8,216 nucleotides of DNA from Sphingobacteriaceae bacterium. GTDB lineage: Bacteria > Bacteroidota > Bacteroidia > Sphingobacteriales > Sphingobacteriaceae. The notes under the pieces were generated by a model. The model saw nothing but the letters and a program-made list of their open reading frames with translations, was not told where the DNA came from and did no database searches. The position numbers and the translations under genes are program-made. Where the stretch lies: the NCBI GenBank assembly GCA_947458775.1, contig CANGZX010000025.1, positions 1 through 8,216 on the forward strand. Reading direction: 5' to 3'. Each line of letters opens with the position of its first letter. Within the stretch, counting starts at the first letter, position 1. This document shows positions 1-7,263 of this stretch, in pieces.

Positions 1-1
1 C

Positions 2-217
2 TATATGGAAACAAGAACAGGCTCCAACAAACTGAAGCTCTGGGAGCTTGGGGTTGAGATGCGTCTTCTACCAGAAAAATCATTACCCAACCCCAAAGAT
101 GATTATGCAGATAGGCTTGTTAAGCGTAATTGCCTAGCGGCAACTGTTGGACGGTATATAAAACAGGCAAAGCAAAGAATTGAAAATGCGGCGCTAGGGA
201 AATTCCCAGCCATTTAA
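2..217 (+). CDS. Unrecognised small protein, probably 5'-truncated by the window edge
   Basis: I do not recognise this product. The frame is open from the left edge. The first ATG is at 5 and gives 70 residues ending in TAA at 215-217, but there is no in-frame stop before it, so the true start may lie outside the window. The protein is hydrophilic, with no membrane segment or signal peptide, and its second half is basic (near DDYADRLVKRN and then RYIKQAKQRIE), compatible with a helical segment. Leucine codon use differs from the cell-wall genes: one of nine Leu codons is TTA and none is TTG, against 12 of 17 TTA/TTG in the FtsL-like gene. That suggests a different origin, perhaps phage or another mobile element, or another genome joined here. 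It could also be a spurious ORF, since its length is modest. Confidence 0.4.
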   Translation, partial: YMETRTGSNKLKLWELGVEMRLLPEKSLPNPKDDYADRLVKRNCLAATVGRYIKQAKQRIENAALGKFPAI

Positions 218-218
218 T

Positions 219-233
219 GTCTTTTTAAAAGAC
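219..233. terminator. Short hairpin just after the first ORF, possible weak terminator
   Basis: GTCTTT at 219-224 pairs with AAAGAC at 228-233 around a TTA loop, starting two bases after the stop codon of the preceding ORF. The stem is only 6 bp and AT-rich, and no T-run follows, so it is at best a weak terminator. A second small hairpin lies just upstream inside the ORF end (GGGAA 197-201 with TTCCC 203-207, extended by GCT/AGC across a bulged A). It is followed about 12 nt later by a run of five T. Confidence 0.25.
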
Positions 234-255
234 AGTTCTAATACTTATTGGTATC

Positions 256-272
256 CTTATAACAACTTATAA
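256..272 (+). repeat. Direct repeat CTTATAA, two copies 10 bp apart
   Basis: CTTATAA occurs at 256-262 and again at 266-272, so the copies start exactly one helical turn apart. Each is followed by a similar (G)CAACT, so the wider unit is about 11 bp. The repeat lies 18 bp before the start codon at 291. Such a placement fits an operator or part of a promoter, but AT-rich intergenic DNA makes short repeats by chance. I see no convincing Bacteroidota promoter (TAnnTTTG with an upstream TTG) in this gap. Confidence 0.3.
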
Positions 273-280
273 GCAACTAT

Positions 281-286
281 GAGGGG
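281..286 (+). promoter_or_regulatory. Strong Shine-Dalgarno GAGGGG deciding the start at 291
   Basis: GAGGGG lies 4 nt before ATG 291 (its GAGG core is 6 nt from the ATG), which favours 291 over the in-frame ATG at 279 that overlaps the motif. None of the cell-wall genes downstream has so clear a purine-rich site, as expected for Bacteroidota, which rely little on Shine-Dalgarno pairing. The contrast is another hint that this 5' end has a different origin. Confidence 0.5.
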
Positions 287-290
287 TTAT

Positions 291-710
291 ATGGATTTCT
301 ATCTAAAGGCACCAAAGTGGAACGACAAGAAATGTCCGAACACTTCAAAGGATGCGGCACCAATCAAATTCCGCACAGTCAAAGACGTAACAGTCATCAA
401 ATTAGCCAAGGCAAAATACAGGGGCTCTGAATTCAGTGGCACCTTTCTGGTAATGAACGGTAGCAACATAAAAGAATCAAAATCAGGCGGTCGTTTGGTG
501 GTTATGTCCTATCATTCATTAGAAGATCGCTTAGTAAAGAATTTTATGGCCAAAGGAAAATTTAGAGGCGATGTAGAAAAAGATTTTTTTGGCAATGAGC
601 TAAAGCCATTTGATGTGCTTACCCGCAAAGCGGTGGTAGCAAGTGCTTCCGAAATTGATCAAAATAGCAGAGCTAGAAGCGCAAAACTGCGCATCGCTGT
701 AAAAAGATAA
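291..710 (+). CDS. rsmH: Chimeric ORF: unknown N-terminus joined to C-terminal quarter of RsmH (truncated rsmH)
   Basis: The frame encodes 139 residues from ATG 291 (143 from ATG 279). Residues 66-139 are a clear RsmH/MraW C-terminus: the GGRLVVMSYHSLEDRLVKNF motif, then EKDFFGNELKPF, and the closing NSRARSAKLRIAVK signature. RsmH methylates N4 of C1402 in 16S rRNA using SAM and is normally about 300 residues. Only about 74 remain, so the glycine-rich SAM-binding domain and the inserted substrate-binding domain are missing and methyltransferase activity is not expected. Residues 1-65 (from MDFYLKAPKW to about NIKESK) match nothing I know in RsmH and are probably the start of another gene. The fusion is in frame and ends 3 nt before the FtsL-like gene, so translation could still reach the operon. 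It may be a real rearrangement or an assembly chimera. I treat it as a non-functional rsmH remnant. Confidence 0.75.
   Translation: MDFYLKAPKWNDKKCPNTSKDAAPIKFRTVKDVTVIKLAKAKYRGSEFSGTFLVMNGSNIKESKSGGRLVVMSYHSLEDRLVKNFMAKGKFRGDVEKDFFGNELKPFDVLTRKAVVASASEIDQNSRARSAKLRIAVKR
471..490. other. Junction between unrelated left-hand sequence and the dcw operon
   Basis: Recognisable RsmH coding begins at the GGR codons (486-494). The codons just before read Glu-Ser-Lys-Ser, where Bacteroidota RsmH typically has a Val-Leu-Lys-Pro/Thr type sequence, so the break lies within roughly 471-490. I see no inverted repeat, target duplication or integrase site at the break, so it does not resemble a simple transposon end. 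Both genes are cut here: one loses its 3' part, rsmH its 5' part. Confidence 0.6.
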
Positions 711-713
711 GCT

Positions 714-1127
714 ATGGGAAATCGCTTTAAAAATGAGCCGCTAGAAGAGCAAGAGTTATTTGAAACTCCAGAGGAAATATTACCTCCAGAGCCAAAAACA
801 CAAGCCACAAAGGGTTTTTTGGTCACCTTGTTTACAGAGGGTGTAATTTCTAAAGAAGCTGTAACAGGCTTATTGCCTTTTATTGTATTCCTAGCTTTTT
901 TGGGTATGGCTTACATAGGTAACCGCCACTATGCAGAAAATAACATCCGCCATATTGGCGAATTGGGTAAAGAAGTGAAATTATTAAGCGCCGAATATAA
1001 AGTGCTAAAAGCAGAATTGATGCTTAAAAGCACCAAATCGGAAATAGCAAAACTGGTAGATACATTGGGCATTGTTGAGCCCGTAGAGCCACCAAAAAAG
1101 ATTGTAGTTAAAGCCGCAGATGAGTAG
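714..1127 (+). CDS. ftsL: FtsL-like cell division protein, Bacteroidota type
   Basis: This is a small bitopic membrane protein of 137 residues that sits between rsmH and ftsI, the position of ftsL in dcw clusters. The family links FtsI and FtsW to the rest of the divisome. The sequence shows an acidic, proline-rich cytoplasmic N-terminus (1-50), one transmembrane helix (about 52-68, from GLLPFIVFLAFLG), then a periplasmic helical stretch with heptad-like spacing of Leu, Val and Ile (about 77-120), and a short charged tail containing EPPKK. This matches the Bacteroidota FtsL-like family in length and layout. FtsL proteins are poorly conserved, so the call rests on topology, position and family resemblance. 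The ATG at 714 lies 3 nt after the rsmH stop with no clear Shine-Dalgarno. The gene end overlaps ftsI by 8 nt (ATGAGTAG), which suggests coupled translation of the two partners. Confidence 0.82.
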   Translation: MGNRFKNEPLEEQELFETPEEILPPEPKTQATKGFLVTLFTEGVISKEAVTGLLPFIVFLAFLGMAYIGNRHYAENNIRHIGELGKEVKLLSAEYKVLKAELMLKSTKSEIAKLVDTLGIVEPVEPPKKIVVKAADE

Positions 1128-3192
1128 CATTAGAACCGACATATTACTACGAGTGTATTTCGCATTTGGCCTTATAGTGCTTTTTGCGGCTGCTGTGTTA
1201 TTTCAGCTATTTAAAGTACAAGTATTGCAAGGTGCACATTGGCGCAAAGAAGCAAAAAGTTCAGCCACTCAATTTAAAACAGTAGAAGCCGTACGTGGTA
1301 ACATTTATGGTGTTGATGGTAGTTTATTAGCTACATCAGTTCCAGAGTACAATATCCGTATTGATTTGCTAGCCACAGGCATTGAAGAAGATGCCGTTTT
1401 CGAAGAAAAGGTAGACTCCTTGGCAACTAGTCTATCTATCTTTTTTAAAGACAAAACTCCATCAGAATACAGCCGCTTTTTGAGAGATGGGCGTAAGAAA
1501 AAAGATCGATACAAATTAATCTCCAAAAATGTATCGCATGCCGATATGTTGAAAATTAGAAAGTTCCCCATGTTTAATATGAAAAACAATGGTGGTGGGT
1601 GGATTGCTGAACAAAAAAATCATCGTATTAAGCCCTTTAAAGATTTAGCTGCTCGTACCATTGGCTATAAAAATGATAACGTGCAGCCAGTTGGTTTAGA
1701 AGGAGCGTATGGTAAATACATTAATGGCGAATCGGGCAGACGTTTAATGTACAAGATTGCCGGTGGCTTTTGGGTGCCGGTAAATAATTCCAACGAAATT
1801 GAAACCAAAGATGGCGCTGATATTATTTCAACTATTGATATTGGGATACAAGATGTGGCACAACGGGCCTTGCTTACACAATTAAAAAAGAGCGATGCGG
1901 ATCATGGTTGTGTGATTTTGATGGAAGTAAATACGGGTGAAATTAGAGCAATTGCCAATTATACCAAAGCTAAAGACGGCACCTACCAAGAACTATTTAA
2001 CTATGCCATTCGGGAAAGTTTAGACCCAGGTTCTACCTTTAAATTGGCTTCTTACATGGCCTTATTAGAAGATAAAAAGGTAGATACCAATACGGTGGTA
2101 AATACACCAAATGCAGGTTTTAAGATATTTAATCATACTATTAAAGAATCTCACGGGCCGCTGGGTAGCATTACCGTTAAGAAAGCTTTTGAAGTATCAT
2201 CTAACGTAGCTGTTTCTATGTTGGTGTATAATAACTACGCTAAAAATCCTCGTCAGTTTACAGATTATCTATACAAGTTTGGTTTAAACAAATCTCTTGG
2301 TTTACAAATTCCGGGAGAGGGTATGCCTGTTATAAAAAACCCGAGCAATCGTTCGTGGAGCGGTATGAGTGTGGCTCAAATGGCTTATGGCTATGAGATG
2401 AATCTTACACCACTACAAATGTTGACTTTCTACAATTCGGTAGCCAATAATGGTAAAGCTATTGCTCCGCTTTTTGTACGAGAAATTAGACGCTTGGGTA
2501 CGCCTATAGAAACCTTTAGTGCCCGTGTAATTAACGAGCAAATATGTAGCAAAGAAACACTAGGTAAGGTTAAAAAAATGTTAGAGGGTGTGGTAGAAGT
2601 TGGAACTGGAAAAGATGTGATTAAAAATCCTTACTACAAAGTTGCTGGTAAAACTGGAACCGCCCAAGTCGCAGATGGTTCTCAAGGATATAAAGGTAAA
2701 AGAGCCTATCAGGCATCTTTTTGCGGCTATTTTCCAGCCAATAAACCAAAATATTCCATGATCGTAGTAGTAAATAATCCGAAGGGTGCGTATTACGCAG
2801 CCGTGGTTGCTGGCCCTGTATTTAGAGAAGTAGCCGATATGGTTTATGCCAACGATTTTCAGATGTTTAAACCCGTAGCGCAACAAAAATTTGCAGGTTC
2901 GGTAGCTCCATCGGTAAAAGCTGGTGATAGCGAAGACGCCCGTTATTTGACTCAAAAATTTGGAGCAGCTACTAGTCCTCAAACCAAAACTGCAGTCACC
3001 GATAGTGGAACTACCTATCGTGAAGGAGTAGTGCCCAATGTACAAGGTATGGGTTTAAAAGATGCCATGTTTTTGGTAGGAAATGCCGGTTTACGAGTGG
3101 TGCCAAAAGGTACTGGCAAAGTAATCCGACAGTCGACAGCGCCAGGTGTAAAATTAGCCAAAGGTTCACCTATAGTATTAGAATTAAACTAA
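1120..3192 (+). CDS. ftsI: Septal peptidoglycan transpeptidase FtsI (PBP3, class B PBP) with C-terminal PASTA domain
   Basis: This class B penicillin-binding protein (690 residues) crosslinks septal peptidoglycan in the periplasm as partner of FtsW. A short cytoplasmic N-terminus is followed by a membrane anchor (about 12-32). A pedestal domain opens with the RGNIYGVDGSLLA motif (59-71, the family's RGxIxDRxG box, here with GV in place of DR). The transpeptidase domain has all three active-site motifs: STFK at 305-308 (acylated Ser305), SSN at 360-362 and KTGT at 511-514. A Ser/Thr/Gln-rich linker leads to one PASTA domain (637-690, from VVPNVQGMGLKDA to the end). PASTA tails on FtsI are usual in Bacteroidota and absent from E. 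coli FtsI. There is no glycosyltransferase domain. The start at 1120 lies inside the end of the FtsL-like gene, and the stop directly abuts murE. Length and motifs show an intact enzyme. Confidence 0.95.
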   Translation: MSSIRTDILLRVYFAFGLIVLFAAAVLFQLFKVQVLQGAHWRKEAKSSATQFKTVEAVRGNIYGVDGSLLATSVPEYNIRIDLLATGIEEDAVFEEKVDSLATSLSIFFKDKTPSEYSRFLRDGRKKKDRYKLISKNVSHADMLKIRKFPMFNMKNNGGGWIAEQKNHRIKPFKDLAARTIGYKNDNVQPVGLEGAYGKYINGESGRRLMYKIAGGFWVPVNNSNEIETKDGADIISTIDIGIQDVAQRALLTQLKKSDADHGCVILMEVNTGEIRAIANYTKAKDGTYQELFNYAIRESLDPGSTFKLASYMALLEDKKVDTNTVVNTPNAGFKIFNHTIKESHGPLGSITVKKAFEVSSNVAVSMLVYNNYAKNPRQFTDYLYKFGLNKSLGLQIPGEGMPVIKNPSNRSWSGMSVAQMAYGYEMNLTPLQMLTFYNSVANNGKAIAPLFVREIRRLGTPIETFSARVINEQICSKETLGKVKKMLEGVVEVGTGKDVIKNPYYKVAGKTGTAQVADGSQGYKGKRAYQASFCGYFPANKPKYSMIVVVNNPKGAYYAAVVAGPVFREVADMVYANDFQMFKPVAQQKFAGSVAPSVKAGDSEDARYLTQKFGAATSPQTKTAVTDSGTTYREGVVPNVQGMGLKDAMFLVGNAGLRVVPKGTGKVIRQSTAPGVKLAKGSPIVLELN

Positions 3193-4653
3193 ATGAAAAA
3201 GTTAAGAGATCTTCTTTATGGCGTATCCTTACAGCAGGTGGTTGGCTCAACCAATGTTGGGATTACGGCTATTGCTTTCGACTCTCGTTTAGTAACACCA
3301 GGTACCTTGTTTGTTGCCGTTAAAGGAACACAAGCCGACGGACACGATTATATAGAGAAAGCCATTGCCCTGGGCGCAACGGCTATACTCTGCGAAAACT
3401 TGCCAACTGCATTAGCAGCGGGTGTACATTATGTAAAGGTAGATCAATCGGCTAAAGCCTTGGGAACTGTAGCTGCCAATTTTTACGATCATCCATCTAG
3501 TGAATTAAAATTAGTAGGAATTACGGGGACCAATGGTAAAACTACTATGGCTACCTTATTGTTCCAATTATTTAGAGAGTTGGGTTATAAAGTAGGCTTA
3601 CTATCCACGGTACAAAATCAGATTAATCAGGAAATTATATCTGCTACCCATACCACACCCGACCCCATTGCTTTAAATCAATTGTTGCGCAAAATGGTTA
3701 TAGCCGGCTGCGATTATTGCTTTATGGAAGTGAGTTCACATGCTGTAGCGCAATACCGTATAGAAGGCTTAGACTTTGCCGGAGGTGTATTTAGCAATTT
3801 AACACACGATCATTTAGACTTTCATCAAACTTTCGACAGCTATTTAAAAGCAAAGAAAACCTTTTTTGATGGTCTACCTAAAACAGCTTTTGCCTTAACC
3901 AATGCCGACGATAAAAATGGCTTGGTTATGTTACAAAATACCAAGGCCCATTGCAAAACTTATAGTTTAAAACATTTAGCCGACTACCGTGCTAAAATTA
4001 TGGAGAACCAGTTCAACGGCTTGTTGCTCCATATAGACGAAGAAGAAGTATGGTTTAAACTAGTAGGAAGTTTTAATGCCTATAACTTATTAGCCGTTTA
4101 CGCCACTGCAATGTTGCTCGATCAGGATAAACTAAAAGTACTCACTACGTTAAGCCGTTTACAAGGCGCTGAAGGTAGATTTGACTATGTCATTTCGCCT
4201 AATGGAGTGGTTGGTATTGTAGATTATGCCCACACCCCTGATGCGGTACTCAATGTGTTAACTACCATTCGTGATATACGCAAAGGTACCGAACAGGTAA
4301 TTACCATCATTGGTTGTGGTGGCGACAGAGATAAAACAAAACGCCCCATAATGGCTCAAGTAGCCTGCGATGGTAGTGATAAAGTTATTCTTACTTCCGA
4401 TAATCCTCGTTCCGAAAATCCCGACGAAATTATTCGTGAAATGGAAATAGGCGTATCGCCAAGTAATAAACGCAAAACGCTATCCATAACCGATCGTAGA
4501 GAAGCTATTAAAACGGCCTGCCATTTGGCAAAACCCGGCGATATTATTTTGTTGGCCGGTAAAGGGCACGAAAAATATCAAGATATACAAGGGATAAAAC
4601 ACCCTTTTGATGATAAAGAAATTTTAAACGATAACCTTAAGCTTCAAGACTAA
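3193..4653 (+). CDS. murE: UDP-MurNAc-L-Ala-D-Glu:meso-diaminopimelate ligase MurE
   Basis: This is a cytoplasmic ATP-dependent Mur ligase of 486 residues that adds the third stem-peptide residue to UDP-MurNAc-L-Ala-D-Glu. The N-terminal UDP-binding domain has [17 protein letters not shown]. The central domain has the P-loop GTNGKTT (112-118), the HTTPDP and EVSSHA stretches, and Lys221 in [10 protein letters not shown], which corresponds to the carbamylated Lys that positions Mg2+ (Lys224 in E. coli). The C-terminal domain has [19 protein letters not shown] and AGKGHEKYQ (Glu460). The DNPR motif at 403-406 marks meso-diaminopimelate rather than lysine as substrate, so the organism's peptidoglycan should be of the mDAP type. 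The ATG follows the ftsI stop with no gap. The stop codon shares its last A with the mraY ATG (TAATG). Length is normal for the family and no key residue is missing. Confidence 0.95.
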   Translation: MKKLRDLLYGVSLQQVVGSTNVGITAIAFDSRLVTPGTLFVAVKGTQADGHDYIEKAIALGATAILCENLPTALAAGVHYVKVDQSAKALGTVAANFYDHPSSELKLVGITGTNGKTTMATLLFQLFRELGYKVGLLSTVQNQINQEIISATHTTPDPIALNQLLRKMVIAGCDYCFMEVSSHAVAQYRIEGLDFAGGVFSNLTHDHLDFHQTFDSYLKAKKTFFDGLPKTAFALTNADDKNGLVMLQNTKAHCKTYSLKHLADYRAKIMENQFNGLLLHIDEEEVWFKLVGSFNAYNLLAVYATAMLLDQDKLKVLTTLSRLQGAEGRFDYVISPNGVVGIVDYAHTPDAVLNVLTTIRDIRKGTEQVITIIGCGGDRDKTKRPIMAQVACDGSDKVILTSDNPRSENPDEIIREMEIGVSPSNKRKTLSITDRREAIKTACHLAKPGDIILLAGKGHEKYQDIQGIKHPFDDKEILNDNLKLQD

Positions 4654-5894
4654 TGTTGTACTACTTATTCACTTGGTTAGATAAACTATACAATATTCCA
4701 GGAGCAGGCTTGTTCCAGTTTATTTCCTTCCGTACCGGTATGGCAGTTATTTTCTCCTTGCTAATTACCACTGTGTACGGCCGCAGATTAATTGATATGT
4801 TACGCAACAAGCAAGTGGGCGAAACTGTACGAAATTTAGGTTTAGAAGGACAAATTGAGAAGCAAGGTACCCCAACTATGGGCGGTATAATTATTCTACT
4901 AGGCATTTTAGTGCCTACCCTCTTGTTTGCTAAAATTGATAACATATACGTCTTATTAATGCTTACTACCACCGTTTGGATGGGCGCCATTGGTTTTGTA
5001 GACGATTATATTAAAGTATTTAAGAAAGATAAAGAAGGCCTAGCAGGTAGGTTTAAAATTATGGGCCAAGTGGGTTTAGCGCTCATTATTGGCTGGACTA
5101 TGTATTTCCACCCCGATATTGTTGTTCGGGAACAAGTAACCAAACCTCAGGTACAAACCGCAGGTATTTCTAACCACCAAGTAGATGGGAAAACGGTCTA
5201 TACCCGCGATGTAAAATCGACCTTAACCAATGTACCTTTTTATAAAAACAACGAGTTCGATTATGCTAAGGTGCTTAAATTTTTGGGCGATGGCTACCAG
5301 CGATATTCGCTAATTGTATTTTTACTAGTAGTAATTGTAATTGTAACGGCCGTATCGAACGGAGCCAATATAACAGATGGTATAGATGGATTAGCTACGG
5401 GAACCTCAGCCATTGTTGGCATAACTTTAGCCGTTTTGGCCTATTTATCGGGTAATACCATTATAGCCAATTACTTAAACATTATGTACATACCCAACTC
5501 AGCCGAGTTGGTAGTTTTTGCCGGCGCTTTTGTAGGCGCTTGTGTGGGATTTTTATGGTACAACTCGTACCCTGCCCAAGTATTTATGGGCGATACTGGC
5601 AGTTTAGCTATTGGCGGAATTATAGCAGCCTTTGCTATCATGATTCGTAAAGAATTATTAATACCAATGCTATGTGGTGTGTTTTTGGTTGAAAATCTAT
5701 CGGTAATTATTCAAGTAAGTTGGTTTAAATACACCAAGCGTAAATACGGCGAAGGTCGTAGAGTATTCTTAATGTCGCCATTACACCACCACTACCAGAA
5801 AAAAGGCTACCACGAAGCCAAAATAGTAACCCGATTCTGGATCATGGGCATCCTATTAGCCATTTTAACCATCGTAACCCTAAAACTTCGCTAA
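4653..5894 (+). CDS. mraY: Phospho-N-acetylmuramoyl-pentapeptide transferase MraY
   Basis: This integral membrane enzyme (413 residues) transfers phospho-MurNAc-pentapeptide from UDP to undecaprenyl phosphate, giving lipid I on the inner face of the cytoplasmic membrane. Signature motifs are present: the PTMGGIIIL stretch near the N-terminus, DDYIK with Asp117-Asp118, [12 protein letters not shown] (239-250, with Asp242 and Asp245), FMGDTGS with Asp314, and PLHHHY with His378-380. About ten hydrophobic segments are visible. It is longer than E. coli MraY (about 360) mainly because residues 153-217, between two membrane helices, form a polar loop (HPDIVVREQ to GDGYQR). By the known topology this loop is periplasmic. 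A long loop at this place occurs in Bacteroidota MraY. The start ATG 4653 overlaps the murE stop by one base, and the stop overlaps the murD ATG in the same way, so translation is probably coupled across murE-mraY-murD. Confidence 0.95.
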   Translation: MLYYLFTWLDKLYNIPGAGLFQFISFRTGMAVIFSLLITTVYGRRLIDMLRNKQVGETVRNLGLEGQIEKQGTPTMGGIIILLGILVPTLLFAKIDNIYVLLMLTTTVWMGAIGFVDDYIKVFKKDKEGLAGRFKIMGQVGLALIIGWTMYFHPDIVVREQVTKPQVQTAGISNHQVDGKTVYTRDVKSTLTNVPFYKNNEFDYAKVLKFLGDGYQRYSLIVFLLVVIVIVTAVSNGANITDGIDGLATGTSAIVGITLAVLAYLSGNTIIANYLNIMYIPNSAELVVFAGAFVGACVGFLWYNSYPAQVFMGDTGSLAIGGIIAAFAIMIRKELLIPMLCGVFLVENLSVIIQVSWFKYTKRKYGEGRRVFLMSPLHHHYQKKGYHEAKIVTRFWIMGILLAILTIVTLKLR

Positions 5895-7246
5895 TGAGCC
5901 AAAAGCCTTATATCGCAATTTTGGGAGCTGGCGAAAGCGGTGTGGGAGCGGCATGCTTGGCTAAAAAGCAAGGCTATGAGGTTTTTGTGTCAGATTTTGG
6001 CGCTATTGCCCCGGCTTACAAGCAAGAACTCATGGAATTAGCTATTGCTTTTGAGGAAAATCAGCATAGCGAAGACAAAATACTAGCGGCTAGCGAAGTT
6101 ATTAAAAGTCCAGGTATACCCGATAAGGCTTCCATAATTCAAAAATTAGTCGAGAAGCAAATTCCTATTCTTTCTGAAATAGAGTTTGCCGCCCGCTATA
6201 CCACAGCAAAATTAATTGCCATAACAGGTTCTAATGGTAAATCTACTACCACCATGCTTACCTACCACATTCTAAAAAATGCAGGTGTAAATGTAGGCTT
6301 GGGCGGAAATATTGGGCAAAGCTTTGCCCGCCAAGTAGCCAACCAAGAGGTAGACTATTATGTGTTGGAGATAAGCAGTTTCATGCTCGATAATATGTAC
6401 GATTTTAAAGCAGATATCGCCGTATTATTAAACATTACCCCCGATCATTTAGATCGCTACGAATACAAGATGGAGAATTATGTGAATTCGAAATTCCGCA
6501 TCATTCAAAACCAAACCGAGTCTGATGTATTTGTGTATTGTGCAGACGATCCTGAAACCCTAAGAGGGCTAGATCGCATGCAACCTCGGGCGAAAGCATA
6601 TCCTTTCTCAATCGAAAAAGTTCAAGAACCAGGTGCCTACCTCCAAGAGGATCGCATCAAAATAAATTTACAACAAGCCAAACAAACACCCTTTGATATG
6701 TTAATGACCGACCTAGCCCTACAAGGCAAACACAATTTGTACAATTCAATGGCTTCGGGCATTGTGGCCAAAGTATTGGATTTGCGCAACGAAACAATCC
6801 GTGAAAGCATGGGTAATTTCACCAATATCGAACATCGGTTAGAGCAGGTAGCTCGTATCTCCGGCATCAATTTTATAAATGATTCTAAAGCAACCAATGT
6901 AAACTCTACTTGGTATGCCTTAGAGAGTATGCCTACCGATGTGGTGCTTATTTTGGGTGGCGTTGATAAGGGTAATGATTATAATATGTTGAAAGATTTG
7001 GTAAAAGCCAAAGTGAAAGCTATTGTGTGCTTAGGGAAAGATAACAGCCGTATTCACGATGCCTTTGAAGACGATGTAGAGGTAATTGTAAATACATTTT
7101 CGGCAAGTGAAGCTGCACAAGTGGCCTATCATTTAGCCAAAAAGGGAGATACTGTGTTGCTTTCTCCTGCATGTGCCAGCTTCGATTTGTTTAAAAATTA
7201 CGAAGATAGAGGCAACCAGTTTAAGAAAGCTGTAAAAGAATTATAA
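5894..7246 (+). CDS. murD: UDP-MurNAc-L-alanine:D-glutamate ligase MurD
   Basis: This cytoplasmic Mur ligase (450 residues) adds D-Glu to UDP-MurNAc-L-Ala with ATP, the step before MurE. The N-terminal Rossmann-like domain starts with ILGAGESGVGAA, which binds the UDP part. The central ATPase domain has the P-loop GSNGKST (112-118), the GGNIGQSF and LEISSFML stretches, NITPDHLDRY, and Lys200 in VNSKFRI, matching the carbamylated Lys (Lys198 in E. coli). The C-terminal domain has INDSKATN, LGGVDKGNDY and the MurD signature SPACASFDLFKNYEDRG (from Ser424). This last signature and the lack of a DNPR motif separate it from MurE. The start shares a base with the mraY stop (TAATG). The gene is full length, with no damaged motif. 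Confidence 0.95.
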   Translation: MSQKPYIAILGAGESGVGAACLAKKQGYEVFVSDFGAIAPAYKQELMELAIAFEENQHSEDKILAASEVIKSPGIPDKASIIQKLVEKQIPILSEIEFAARYTTAKLIAITGSNGKSTTTMLTYHILKNAGVNVGLGGNIGQSFARQVANQEVDYYVLEISSFMLDNMYDFKADIAVLLNITPDHLDRYEYKMENYVNSKFRIIQNQTESDVFVYCADDPETLRGLDRMQPRAKAYPFSIEKVQEPGAYLQEDRIKINLQQAKQTPFDMLMTDLALQGKHNLYNSMASGIVAKVLDLRNETIRESMGNFTNIEHRLEQVARISGINFINDSKATNVNSTWYALESMPTDVVLILGGVDKGNDYNMLKDLVKAKVKAIVCLGKDNSRIHDAFEDDVEVIVNTFSASEAAQVAYHLAKKGDTVLLSPACASFDLFKNYEDRGNQFKKAVKEL

Positions 7247-7263
7247 TCCTAAGTTTTAAGAAT

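Noticed and set aside
48..96. Inverted repeat TTGGGGTTG (48-56) and CAACCCCAA (88-96)
   Set aside because: A 9-bp repeat with a 31-nt loop inside coding sequence, with no terminal position or target duplication, gives no evidence of a mobile element end.
130..162. Possible sigma70-like promoter: TTGCCT (130-135) and TATATA (155-160)
   Set aside because: The 19-bp spacer is long, the site lies inside the first ORF, and Bacteroidota use a different promoter consensus, so it cannot be supported.
1..485. Insertion sequence or integrase-mediated insertion at rsmH
   Set aside because: No transposase or integrase motifs, terminal inverted repeats or target duplications were found, and both genes are truncated at the join, which fits deletion, recombination or misassembly better.
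1305..1589. Antisense ORF opposite the FtsI pedestal domain
   Set aside because: Composition is that of reverse-read coding sequence, with no motif and no independent start signal.
2581..3045. Antisense ORF of 154 residues opposite the 3' part of ftsI
   Set aside because: It lies wholly within the intact transpeptidase and linker coding of ftsI. Its product is rich in Ser, Ile, Phe and Cys without recognisable motifs, typical of a shadow frame.
4661..4990. Antisense ORF opposite the 5' part of mraY
   Set aside because: It is fully covered by a conserved MraY region including the PTMGG motif, so it is a shadow.
6637..6897. Antisense ORF opposite murD
   Set aside because: It lies inside conserved murD coding with no family resemblance.
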